A stretch of 64,000 bases of DNA from Nipponacmea schrenckii (lineage: Eukaryota; Mollusca; Gastropoda; Lottiidae). Numbering within the stretch: the first letter of the stretch is position 1; each line of letters begins with the position of its first letter. The stretch spans positions 11,036,001 to 11,100,000 of the forward strand of contig CM060200.1 of assembly GCA_030562195.1 (NCBI GenBank). The letters run 5' to 3'. The notes beneath the pieces are model-generated. The model did not search any database and was not told the origin of the DNA. It saw nothing but the letters and a program-made list of their open reading frames with translations. The position numbers and the translations under genes are program-made. This document shows, piece by piece, positions 1-11,248 of the stretch.

Positions 1-297
1 TACTCTCTATTTATATAGAAAAAGGTTAAATTATGTGATTTTTGTACTTTTCTAGTACTTCTGTACACAAAATTCATACCGGTACCAATATTTTCAAAAC
101 CCATATCAACCCCCCAAACAGGCAAGCTATAAATGCACCAAAAAAGTATAAGGTGTCATAAAGTTAAGATATATAAGGAGCAAGATACAAAAACTGAGAG
201 TTTGACCACAAAAAATCTCATAATTACAAATGGTTATTTTTTCTATATTTCTAAGTTACAGTGCAGCTGTTTACTCTATCTTTCTATTGAATTCCAG

Positions 298-3200
298 CAA
301 TTGGCTGATAATGATTGTTGGTATGCTGTAAAGAGAAATAATGTTGACTTCCTTCAACATGTCTGTCCTGACAAAACATTAAGAGATGCTAGTAATGCTG
401 CTGATAAAATCTTATCTGAATTTGATGTGGAAATGAGGTATTATTTTTTTATTATCATTATATATGTTCTGTTTCCGGTAAATTGTAAGAATAGATTCTG
501 TAAATCTGTTTTTTTCGTAAATGTATATACCCAATTTGATTAACCCAGATGCTTTGAGTCCCGTTGGACTCCATATTATCTTAAAATCATGGTAGTTTAT
601 TCTTATATGTGATTTTGGCTTTACTTTTATTTTAGAAAGTCAACTTAATAATAAAAACTAGAGCCGTACGACTAACGGCACTGAAGCAGTGTGTTGTATT
701 ACGGTAATGCAGCATTAAGAATTCAAAAAATGCAATAATGTATTTGCATCGTTTCTATTAGACGTTGAGAAAGGTGTTTTACAAAACGTCCAAAAAAACA
801 ATTCGTGGTCTAAGGGACATAAAACCTTATTTGAGATTATAAATTGATTTTGGATTTCATTAACTTTCCAGATCGTTAATACTTTTAATCTGTTTATTTA
901 TTTCTTAACATCTATCTTAATTTAGGTAGTAGGAACATTAGATCCTGCAATTTGTGGCAAGTTGCCAAGATATAACATAGAGACATCAAATTAACAGCGC
1001 AGCTTTACATCTTTAAGAGTGTATTTTATAGAGATGCGTCCCTTAGACCACTATTCCACTCAACTGTACATTATTGTTGCTTCAGAGAATATCATTTAAA
1101 ATTCTAAAGGTTGTCATTTCCTTCCAAATATTCCATATCATACATCACCAACAACGAGAAATAAACAATAATCCCTTTTATTTAAGATATATAATAACTT
1201 AGAATCATTTTAACTGGATGTAGAACGATTAAACTAAAAAATAAATTTGGATCGCTGAAACTCATATCTTGTAGATCGCCCAAATGCAACGTATATTGAA
1301 CAGACCGTTTTATAGGAAAAATTCGGAATTTTTGAATGCCGATAAAACCTTAAGTATAAATCTTACAATAAAGTTTAATATATCATTGGATAGATCTTCT
1401 CGAGACCTATCACATTTGTACAGGTCAAAAGATCGCCAAATGCCAACGTCACAATAAAGGACCCTTCAAAGGGTCAGCGATCGGTTATAGATTCTATATA
1501 AGCTTACATCAAAATAACACAAATCGAATTATCCCCTAAGACTCTATTTCGATTTAAAGAAAAACACGCACAGTTAGTATAGAAGAAATTACAAAATTTT
1601 GAAATTTTTAAACGCGCAATTTTGATTTAAATACCACGTGTGATATATTAATGGAAAGATGAGATTAAACGTAAAAGGAATATGTAAGAAATTCTGTCCT
1701 ATGTAAATTAGGTCACATGAGAGAGCTCTTTAAAGTTAAAATTTGTGATTTTCAATTGGCTGCAAAACCGGAAGTGAACATCGGACAACAAAAGTGAAGA
1801 TACCATTGGGCAGATTTAATCCAGGGCAATAACTTTTGTTCAGGTCACAAGGTCACCAAAGGTCAATATGGCGAAATATGACCCTTAAAAGTTTTGTCTA
1901 TTACTGAAAAATTTCAACCGGAAATAAAGGAAAAGCAAAATCGAAATTCAAAAAACCCTTCGCATACTTTTTTACGCAATCGATTGATGTTTGCAGAAAC
2001 CCGAAAATTATGCAGATTTAATTTAAACCCGAGACTGAATTTTTAGTTTTACAAAAGTTAGACATATCAAAATGGCGGCTGATCCGTTACTTCCGGTTCG
2101 GATTTTTCAAATTTAACATCATTAAATGAACAATTCTAGCTTATTGCAAAAGACATTTTTCAAATATTTTCAATATTCCGTAAGTGCAAATTTCAACTTT
2201 AAGAGCAAATAACATTAAATTCGTAAGTTATATCAAAATTTTGAAAATTTATTATAGTTCGCGATCAAAATGTATATATATCTGTAACCTTTCTGATCGA
2301 TCGAAATAAAAATGTAGAAGTTGAAAAAACGCAAAAATTAATATTAAAAAAGTCAGCGACAAAGTTTGAAAGTGCTATCTTTTTAACAAAGATTAAAAGT
2401 AATCAACAAAAAAACGCAATCCACATTGATTAAAAAGTAGCTTCGCTATTGAGATAAAACCTAAAGTTTGACATAGCGTCGTACGTAATATCCGGTTGGA
2501 CAAAATGACGTGAAAATATATTCAAATGATTAAGTTTCGCGACATTTGCGGGAGAAATGTTAACAGTTTGTACGTGGCCATGTAGTTTTGGCTGGGCGCT
2601 CTGAGCAGAATTCGAAAAAAAAAATTTCGAAAACAAAGCAGTGCGTTTGATAGAACGCACTGCAAATAGTTCTACAGGCTTCAAATATCATCAAGGGCAA
2701 TACATTTTGTTCAGGTCACAAGGTTAGCAAAGGTCAAGGTTGGTGATAAGTTAAAAAAAGGAAAATTAGAATTAAAACTTCTAAAGTTCTCTATTTTTCA
2801 GCATTGTTCAGGAGCTTATAGAATCGAAATATTTTGAATTTGATGGGGTCACGGGTGCACTCGTTCACTCAGGCTTACTCATAGATATCATTCTATATTC
2901 TGAATGTTTAGTTTGTGATTTGCAACATTGTATTTGCTGAAATAATCTGAAATAAAACTATTTCAGTATGAGACAGGATGTATTTGATGCACTGTTAACA
3001 TACCAAAAGAAATTCCCTGGTGACCGCTCTGATGAAACCAGAAGATATGTAGAGAGACAAATCAAACTTGGCAAGAGAAATGGTAAGACTCTGGAAATCG
3101 AAAAAGAATGCTTGTTTCCTTTTTAGCACTCTCCATAGTATTCATTATAAATAGCAGAATATTAGGAGTTAAAGAGTGTGTTGAGTCTAAACTAAAGATT

Positions 3201-6200
3201 TGAAACTAACAATCGTTAAGTACTGTTAAAAGGATAGGAGAAACAATTCCTTCAAAATAAAAAGTAAGCCGTATTAGTTGAGTATATTTGGAATAAGAAG
3301 TGATTAAATCTGATGGAACCAACTTATTACCATCACCTAAACGTAATTACTAAAATTGATATCTGCAAACTTTCCCTTAACTTGTCATTCAGGATTAGAA
3401 ATTGGATTAGATTTAGTCTATTGTTATTTTTAGGTTTACATTTAACAAAAGATACTCAAGAGAAAATAAAAACTCAGAAGAAAAGAATGAGTGATCTTGC
3501 TATTGATTTTGGTAAAAATCTGAATGAAGAAAAGAGTGTTCTGGAATTTACCTCAGAAGACTTAGGTATTCATAGATTATGCTTTATGTTTTTTATGTAT
3601 GATTAAAAAAATGATAATTCATGTATGAGTATGAGATTGAGGCTGATTACATCAAGCTAGAGGACTCATGAACAACAAGCCACTGTTAAAGCTAAAGAAA
3701 GATAGAGTGTTAAAAACCACCAGTCAGCACTTCTTCAGCCATAGGATGACCAATGCATGGAATAAACTACCAGCTGATGTGGTTGAACAACCTCCCTCAT
3801 TGCATTTATAGCCAGACTGGACAAACACTGGAAGCCTGTAAAATATAGCCAGTGCTCTGTGTACTAGGTCCATCATGGATATGCCATGATCTGATTCAGG
3901 CTTATAGCCTAATCAGAAGCGGATGAGTATAAGTATGTTGTTATTTTCTTTCATCTAGAATAATAATAGTTAAAGTGATACTGCATCTTGGCATGAACAT
4001 AAATTTGAGTTCTCAAAAATTGTCGATATGAGTATATATTCATCAGTGAACTTACCTGGTGCCATATAGTAATAGAATCCTTAAAATCTGGAAAACTCAC
4101 ACAACTATGTCATTTTTGAAAAATGCTTAATCAATTTATTAAGCATTTTTCAATACTCAAATGCATCTTTATGGTTCTATACTTGTTTTTTTGGATATTT
4201 ATTTATTTATTTTTTTCTGTAATTTTTGGCAGCAGGTATATTTACTGATGAATAGATTATTGACCAAGTTTAAAATAATCAAGTTTTTCGTTCATCCTGA
4301 GATCTATTATCCCTCTAAATTTCTTTCAATTTGTATCCAACCACATTTTGATGTATATTGAAAGGCTCTTCTAGAAGAAGAATTTCCTCCTAACATTAAA
4401 TGTAATCATATTTTTTTTTAGTTGGTCTACCAGAAGACTTCATCAAGGGCTTAGACAAGGTAATTATTTAGAATAAATATATGATAAGAACTTATTTCCT
4501 TACTTGAGTCATTGAAGATAAGTAATTTCATTCTGTGTGAAATAAGGGAAATTTTGGTGGCATAAGTCAACTATTCCTCTGTTGACACTATCATGTAACC
4601 TATATCCCAGGTGACAGATTTATCACCCTTGTAGATACACATATATCCAACTACTTGAGGTTTACAATCAAATCTAGGCTACAAAATTTTAATAAATGCT
4701 TCTTTTAATGGATTAATGGCATTATCCTCAGGCTGCAGAGCTACTGTTGTATAATAAGTTTCTGATGTATAATTAGTTTCTGTTGAATAATTAGGTTCTG
4801 TTGTATAATTAGGTTCTGATGTATAATTAGTTTCTGTTGAATAATTAGGTTCTGTTGTATAATAAGTTTCTGATGTATAAGTAGTTTCTGATGTATAATT
4901 AGTTTCTGTTGTATAATTAGGTTCTGATGTATAATTAGGTTCTGTTGTATAATTAGTTTCTGTTGAATAATTAGTTTCTGATGTATAATTAGTTTCTGTT
5001 GAATAATTAGGTTCTGTTGTATAATTAGGTTCTGATGTATAAGTAGTTTCTGATGTATAATTAGGTTCTGATGTATAATTAGGTTCTGTTGCATAATTAG
5101 GTTCTGATGTATGATTAGTTTCTGATGTATAATTAGTTTCTGTTGTATAATTAGTTTCTGTTGTATAATTAGTTTCTGATGTATAATTAGTTTCTTTTGC
5201 ATAATTAGTTTCTGATGTATAATTAGTTTCTGTTGTATAATTAGGTTCTGTTGTATAATTAGGTTCTGTTGTATAATTAGGTTCTGATGTATAATTAGGT
5301 TCTGTTGTATAATTAGGTTCTGTTGTATAATTAGGTTCTGTTGTATAATTAGTTTCTGTTGTATAATTAGGTTCTGATGTATAATTAGTTTCTGATGTAT
5401 AATTTGTTTCTGTTGTATAATTAGGTTCTGTTGTATAATTAGGTTTTGTTGTATAATAAGTTTTTGTCCAAAACATCACTACCATTTAGAGTTCTGTATT
5501 TGTTGACTGTAATTGCAAACTTACTGACTTTATAGACCTCTATTATTTGGCATGTGGTGGTTCCCACATGTTACTTTTGTCCGAGAATTGAATTTTTGCA
5601 ATTATTTTTATGAAAATTGGAATAACAGCCCAAAATAGTTCTGTCATTCATAGAATGTCAATTTTCAAGGAAGAAAAAGTACAGAAAATTAATTCATTAA
5701 TTTTCTCACTTGTCAGGATCGGTTAATTGTCAGAAGTGTTTCAAATTCATATTTAACAGTTGTAAGTTTTTGTAAGAGGTCATGGAAACTACTCCGTAAA
5801 TAGACATGATGAACATGCTTAAAAGATGGAAAAGGATTTCCTATTCCACTAAAAATCAAGTTTGTTAATAACCAGTTATATGTGGCCCCACATGAGTCTT
5901 CATTGATAACTGACAATGTCTATAAATTCCTTTTCAGACAGAAGACGGTAAATTCAAAGTTACCTTAAAATATCCTCATTATTTTCCTTGTATGAAAAAA
6001 GCCCGAAATCCTGAAACAAGAAAGAAATTAGAAACTGCCTTCAATTCTAGGTATTCCTTTTTATACACCTACATGAAACATTTCTGTTGCCTTGACTGTC
6101 TGTCCTTCTATTCATCTCTTTCACAATAGAGGCCACAGTTTTTCTTGGACATTGAAGAAACTTGGTATATAAATGATTTTGGTCATGGTAACAATTGAAT

Positions 6201-8419
6201 TACCAGTAGTTATTGCCCTTGACTTCATGAAAAAGCATCAAATTTAGTTTTGATTTTAGTCTTGGTAAAAATTGAATGATCAGTATTGGAGCTATTGCCC
6301 TTTACATCATAAAAAAGCATCAAATTAAGTTTGTAAACACAATATTAACTAAAGTATCAAATCTTGATGATCATGTATCCATGTTCATATTTATATAGCG
6401 ATCAAGTTCAAATTTTGTAAAAGGTTATGGTGTCCTTGAATTTTGTTAATTGAAAAAGTCCAAAAAGACTGTCTGAATCTCTGACAGCTACCGGTGAGTC
6501 TATGTTAGGTCCACATGTTAACTTTTATATTACTACTGCTTTGAACAAATTTCATGTGTAAATAATAAGATAAGTTTAATAGGAAAATATAAACTTAACT
6601 ATTACAACTACTGGTAATATTAGCTGTGCAGTACAGGTTTCAAATTGCTGGTTATAATTTTACACACTGGTTGTAACACAAAAACTCATGCATATTTTAA
6701 TAGTTTTATATTTGAACACCAGGCATGTATAGACTTTGTTTTAAGTTTTTATAATGATAATTGTAGGTGTATGAAGGAAAATGGTCCAATATTAGAAGAA
6801 TTAATCAAACTTCGACATGAAGTAAGATATTAAAGGGATATAGGCGTTAGATGGAACATATAAAATTAATTTCACTCAAATTTGGACAATAACAATATAT
6901 ATACATCAGTGGACTTACCTGGTGTCATAACAATACATCAAAATCCCTCTATTATCGGATTAATCCTCAAAATCATGTAGTTAATTCTAAAACGCTTAAT
7001 ACTTCCATCAAACGATTTTCAAATTGTAAAATATAAAGGGAAGTAACTTTAACATGTGGGGTTTTCACACGTCCTTGACCCCGAGTGTTGAAATGCACAA
7101 TGATGTTTAGTGTTGATTTACCAGACGCTTTTATTCTCAAACTGAATGGAATCGTCACTGGCTTACTTTTTTTTTAAAAATTCCAAATATATTTTTATGG
7201 TGGCTTTTTAAAATTTGGTAAAGTGTGGGATGCATACTTATTTAACCAATAGTCAATAATAAACACAAATATAAGCCGTAGGACGAGTGTATTCTAATGC
7301 CTATTATCCCTTTAAATATTGTTGGATTTTATAGTTAAGAGGGATATTTTAAACAATAGTGGTCATTCAGTATACCTTTAATATTATTACCTTGTAACAA
7401 ATCACATCTCAATAAAGAATGTATTCACAGTCAGGGAGTTAAAACATCTCTTGTGATTCATCAACATTCAAGTATTTTTGAGGACAAAATATGATCAGAA
7501 GATTACCTGATTCATTAGATTCTAGAAAAATCTGATGCCTTATAAAGAAGGCTATAGATCCAGAAATCTTGTTATGAAATTTGAGACAAAATTTAAATTT
7601 GATAAAAATGAAAATTGGTATTTTAGATTATTATTATAGCTACTAGAATTGTATAATTATTATTTTATTATTCTTTGATCGGAAGAAAGCAGCTTTACTA
7701 GGATTTCCAACCCATGCAGCTTTTGTATTAGATATGAGAATGGCTAAATCCCCTGATACTGTTGCAACATTCTTACAAGAACTGGCTAAAAAACTTCAAC
7801 CTTTAAAAGAAGCAGAAATGAAATTATTTCTAGAATACAAGAAAGAAGAGGTGAGAAAATAAATGGTATTATTGCCTCCCACTGAGACTAATGCAATCTG
7901 CAAAGGAATGGTGGTGAGCTGGGACATTAACTGTCATTAAATTTTTGCTCTGCCATGTAGGTGGCTTGTCATGGGACATGAAATTATTTTGGTGACTGAA
8001 ATAATGTTAAATGGAACCATAAATATAGCATAAAATCAGCCACTTTCCAGACAAAGTCAACTGCCCTAAAAAGGCCAATCAGACACTTAAATGTGGTTGA
8101 TTACCTTCCTTGCACATGTGAAGTGTAGTAAGAAATAAATGACCATTTTCTTACAAGGATAGTTAAAAAATCGTTTTTACAAGCTTGTCTTTAGCCAAAC
8201 CTTTTAGCCCAGAAGGACGGAAGTGGGTTGTAAAAGCTATGGTTATTATATTTACAGTGTGAGAAGTATGGGTATGAGTTTGATGGTAAAATCAACATGT
8301 GGGATTTTAGATATTATATGACTATGGTAGAGGAAAGGAAGTATGCAGTAGATCAAAATAAACTCAAAGAATATTTCCCCATGGAAACTGTGACTAAAGG
8401 ACTTCTGGATATCTACCAG
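298..8419 (+). CDS. Partial thimet oligopeptidase/neurolysin-like gene copy (exons 2-9 only)
   Basis: Eight coding exons with intact GT/AG sites: 298-437, 2967-3082, 3434-3565, 4422-4459, 5938-6050, 6767-6821, 7686-7850 and 8258-8419. Phases match the complete gene downstream, and they encode the helical N-terminal half of an M3A metallopeptidase, from about residue 51 to 357. There is no first exon in the window (it could lie left of base 1) and no catalytic HEFGH exon, because the copy runs into the N gap. I saw three exonic differences from the downstream copy, in exons 7 and 9, and all are synonymous. No stop or frameshift is visible, so this is not an evident decayed pseudogene. It is either the other allele misplaced by assembly or a very young partial duplicate; alone it could not make an active peptidase. 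Confidence 0.85.
655..2668 (+). mobile_element. ~2.0-kb CTAGA-family element, hairpin-ended, present only in the upstream copy
   Basis: It starts after an A-run with CTAGAGCCGTACGAC and ends with an A-tract, a TTTCGAAAACAAA stretch and a hairpin (2638-2663, GCAGTGCGTTTG...AACGCACTGC). The interior matches 30090-30540 and the 32.2-33.9 kb region, including repeated CCGGAAGT and AGGTCA words. The equivalent place in the other copy (about 21835-21860) lacks it. No ORF of note is present, so it is non-autonomous or decayed. I could not define a target-site duplication. Confidence 0.7.
3640..3935 (+). mobile_element. 3' fragment of a non-LTR retrotransposon (LINE)
   Basis: One frame reads [18 protein letters not shown], the usual C-terminal signature of many CR1/RTE/Jockey-like pol proteins (FF..R....WN.LP..VV). 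It is followed, after a frameshift, by ARLDKHWKP, the next typical block. Only the last ~80 codons remain. It lies in intron 4 of the partial oligopeptidase copy; the same fragment recurs at 22834-23129. Confidence 0.7.
3970..4318. mobile_element. TTAA-type MITE with internal hairpin (degenerate ends)
   Basis: It begins TTAAAGTGATAC and ends TATTATCCCTCTAA, a degenerate inverted pair related to the TTAAAGGGATA ends at 6830 and 26989. Around 4114-4150 a perfect inverted repeat (AAAAATGCTTAAT / ATTAAGCATTTTT) forms a hairpin. Close relatives lie at 23160-23508, about 38555-38815 and 62797-63153. No coding capacity. Confidence 0.7.
4741..5465. repeat. 18-bp minisatellite, ~40 units, in intron 5
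   Basis: Tandem 18-bp units of the form TTCTGTTGTATAATTAGG, with two frequent variable positions (GTTG or GATG; TTAGG or TTAGT). Because 18 is a multiple of three and the unit lacks stops, the minus strand has a 268-codon open frame of six-residue repeats. I treat that as a by-product. The orthologous array at 23935-24710 differs in unit order and number. Confidence 0.95.
6830..7315. mobile_element. TTAA-flanked MITE, 486 bp, 8 bp downstream of the exon 7 donor
   Basis: The ends are imperfect inverted repeats of about 22 bp: left TTAAAGGGATATAGGCGTT, right the complement of AATGCCTATTATCCCTTTAA. TTAA at each edge fits the target preference of piggyBac- or Kolobok-type transposases. It begins eight bases after the last base of exon 7 (6821), so it supplies almost all of the proximal intron. 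The allelic copy is at 26989-27458. Confidence 0.8.
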
Positions 8420-8884
8420 GTTTGTAGAGCTAGACTGTATCCATTGATAACTGATTGTTGATGACTATCTGTCTTTGTTCAAAGTCACTGGTTGGCCAAT
8501 CTTTCTACCGATATTTCAAGACTGGTCTCATCTGAAGACTCTGTGATATCTAGATAAATATAGAAGAGGAAAGTGAAATTCCTGGTTTGAGGAAATAATG
8601 AGATGCTTTATCATAAAACTTTTATGGGTACATTTGATGATTTTTTTACATATATACCCAAAATAAACTGCCAATCTGTCTCATTAATGTCTTTACATGT
8701 CTTGTACATGTCAGGTGTAGTAGAGTATTTATGTTCTTGGTGATGAACAAAAGAACGAAAGAACCATTTTCTTACAAGGATAATTATTTAGGTTCACAAA
8801 AATCCTTTCTACCAGCTTTTTCTGGATTATCTGTACCCATTTACCTCTGAGTTGACTGAAATGATGTTAAATAGACCCTTAGAT

Positions 8885-9384
8885 NNNNNNNNNNNNNNNN
8901 NNNNNNNNNNNNNNNNNNNNNNNNNNNNNNNNNNNNNNNNNNNNNNNNNNNNNNNNNNNNNNNNNNNNNNNNNNNNNNNNNNNNNNNNNNNNNNNNNNNN
9001 NNNNNNNNNNNNNNNNNNNNNNNNNNNNNNNNNNNNNNNNNNNNNNNNNNNNNNNNNNNNNNNNNNNNNNNNNNNNNNNNNNNNNNNNNNNNNNNNNNNN
9101 NNNNNNNNNNNNNNNNNNNNNNNNNNNNNNNNNNNNNNNNNNNNNNNNNNNNNNNNNNNNNNNNNNNNNNNNNNNNNNNNNNNNNNNNNNNNNNNNNNNN
9201 NNNNNNNNNNNNNNNNNNNNNNNNNNNNNNNNNNNNNNNNNNNNNNNNNNNNNNNNNNNNNNNNNNNNNNNNNNNNNNNNNNNNNNNNNNNNNNNNNNNN
9301 NNNNNNNNNNNNNNNNNNNNNNNNNNNNNNNNNNNNNNNNNNNNNNNNNNNNNNNNNNNNNNNNNNNNNNNNNNNNNNNNNNNN
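8885..9384. other. Assembly gap, exactly 500 N
   Basis: A run of 500 N characters. The left edge cuts off the upstream duplicate in intron 9 and the right edge enters the CTAGA repeat train. A round length suggests a scaffolding gap of unknown true size. Open frames across it are meaningless. Confidence 0.99.
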
Positions 9385-10010
9385 ACCGGAAGTGACGTCA
9401 AAAATTTGAAAAATAATTTGAGATCGCATTTAAAATGTCTATCTACTTATAATTTTTCAGATGGATGAGAATAAAATTGTAGAAGTTGAAAAAAACGCAA
9501 ATATTGAAATTAAAAAAGTCAGCTACAAAAGTAATAAAATTAGAAGTTTTAAACTGCCGTTATGTAGCTAGCAGTTGAAAGAAGCTAACAAAAGAAGTTA
9601 TGTCAAAATCAGTTGAAAAATAAAGATAATAAAGAGCAAAAACCAAAAAAACGCCATTGCCCACAGCTCGTTTCCGGTTGCTCTAAATGAAGTCATTTCA
9701 CATTTAACAAATACAAGTCTCGCAGTTTGAATAGGCAATAGCAACTAGTAGTTTGTGGCAAGTTGCCTTCTATGAGAATAATCGAATGTGAAATTCGAAA
9801 AAAAAAAAAAAAAGACATTTCGAAAACAAAGCAGTGCGTTCGATGAACGCACTGCAAAAAGACATTTCGAAAACAAAGCAGTGCGTTCGATGAACGCACT
9901 GCAAATAGTCATTTCGAAAACAAAGCAGTGCGTTCGAAGAACGCACTGCAAAAAAATAAAATAATCCGAACGATTACAATACGTTTTCGCCAAAGTCGAA
10001 ATACGTAATT
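9385..10010 (+). repeat. 3' portion of a CTAGA-family unit with three tandem hairpins
   Basis: Starts at the gap inside a unit (ACCGGAAGTGACGTCAAAA) and is almost identical to 14019-14486. It ends with an A-tract and three 47-bp repeats of TTTCGAAAACAAA plus a 25-nt perfect hairpin (9831-9855, 9878-9902, 9925-9949; arms GCAGTGCGTTC/GAACGCACTGC). A tail (ATAATCCGAACGATTACAAT...) follows and is shared with 16200-16258 and 33847-33900. Confidence 0.85.
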
Positions 10011-11248
10011 ATGAACGTATTTCGAAGCCTTAAAATATTATGTACGTTAAATTTGCAATGACCTACATCTAGACAATATATTGAATATCATTTGACCTAG
10101 TTTTCAAAGTCATAAAATAATTAGGTCACACCTTCCGTAACAGTTAAAGATGGCGAAAATATGAAAATTACCAATTTTTGCTGTGTTTAAGTACACTTAT
10201 CTCTATGAATTTTTTAAGTAGGCCAAATTTAAAAATACCTACTATTAGACAATATATTGAATATCATTTGACCTAGTTTTCAAAGTCATAAAATAATTAG
10301 GTCACACCTTCCGTAACGGTTAAAGATGGCGAAAATATGAAAATTACCAATTTTTGCTGTGTTTAAGTACACTTATCTCTATGAATTTTTTAAGTAGGCC
10401 AAATTTAAAAATACCTACTATTAGACAATATATTGAATATTATTTGACCTAATTTTCAAGGTCATAGATTAAGTGGATCACACCTTCCGTAGCCGTCAAA
10501 GTGACTTAAATTTTGAAAAAATCGAAATTCGAATAATTCGAAAAAAAAAACGAAATTCAAAAATCGGTCTCCAAGAAAAGGTAGATAATATTACAATGTA
10601 TCTATGTGCTAAATTTCATCGAAATCGGTCTATCAATAGTGTCTGAATTTCGGCTTTAAGAATTGTAACGAAAATTCAAAATGGCGGCCGATATGGCAGC
10701 TTGACCTAATTTTTTAGGTCAAATCGATTACTATTGACAAGTTATTTATAAAACAGTTTTCACTTTTCACCTAGCTGTTATAGACCGGAAGTTACGTAAT
10801 TACGTCATTTGAGGCTAAACCGGAAGTCGAATTTTTTTTTCAAAATTTTACAAAAATTATAATCATATCGCCTATCATTTGGTAAAGTTTCAAAATTTTA
10901 CCATTTATATTAAACGAGAAATCACGGTCTGAAATTTTTGCCGATGACCCTTGAATATTGAATTGCAAATCGTGGGTAAAGATTTAACCGAATTGCATAA
11001 AACCTATAATTGTTAGTTTACAAATACATTGAAGTTTTCAAATCTGAAAATCCGGTCGAAATCGAACTGAAAATAAAATTGCTAAAGCCAAAAAACCTCA
11101 TCTTCCGGTTCTCACTTCCGGTCAGAGATAGAACTTCCGGTTTTGCTTTATTTGATAATAGAAATCATTCTAAGATCAACCGTCGATTTAGAATTTCTGT
11201 ACCTTTTACCAGTTTGTCTGCAAACTCATCCAAGAAAAACAAAAAAAA
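10010..11248 (+). repeat. Second subtype of CTAGA-train unit, with internal 175-bp repeats
   Basis: Matches 29277-29742 at both ends (AACGTATTTCGA... at the left; TTTACCAGTTTGTCTGCAAA then an A-tract at the right). It contains the 175-bp tandem block at 10063-10500 and several TTCCGG words. The next unit starts right after the terminal A-tract with CTAGATCCCCAGG. No supported gene. Confidence 0.7.
10063..10500 (+). repeat. ~175-bp tandem repeat, about 2.5 copies
   Basis: Units start with ACCTAC(A/T)...TAGACAATATATTGAAT near 10063, 10238 and 10414, and carry TTAGGTCACACCTTCCGTAA in the middle. The first two are nearly identical and the last is divergent and truncated. About 1.5 related units occur at 29331-29600. 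Confidence 0.9.

Larger units (their letters stand above)
1..8884 (+). repeat. Upstream copy of a ~8-kb duplicated genomic segment
   Basis: Base 1 onward matches 21163 onward, through exons and introns, to the last base before the N gap (8884 pairs with about 29025). Exons 2-9 of the oligopeptidase, the intronic LINE 3' end, MITEs and the 18-bp minisatellite occur in the same order in both copies. The copies differ by scattered substitutions, a 2-kb element present only here (about 655-2668), a ~0.95-kb insertion present only in the other copy, and minisatellite composition. Its abrupt end at a fixed-length gap suggests a retained alternative haplotype, but a real tandem duplication is possible. 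Confidence 0.93.

Noticed and set aside
4679..5485. 268-codon minus-strand ORF rich in NYT(T/S)E repeats, a possible adhesive or glycosylated protein
   Set aside because: It is the direct translation of an 18-bp minisatellite inside an intron. The same array in the other copy does not keep the frame, and no signal peptide or splice context is present.
8827..9429. Three ORFs crossing the N-run
   Set aside because: They are almost entirely unknown residues from the gap.
9831..9949. CRISPR-like array (three identical palindromic repeats at regular spacing)
   Set aside because: The 47-bp period is identical from unit to unit with no variable spacers, and the context is an animal intron/repeat region. 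It is a tandem hairpin repeat.
9693..9993. Minus-strand ORFs with repeated [13 protein letters not shown] segments
   Set aside because: These are translations of the tandem hairpin modules and A-tracts.
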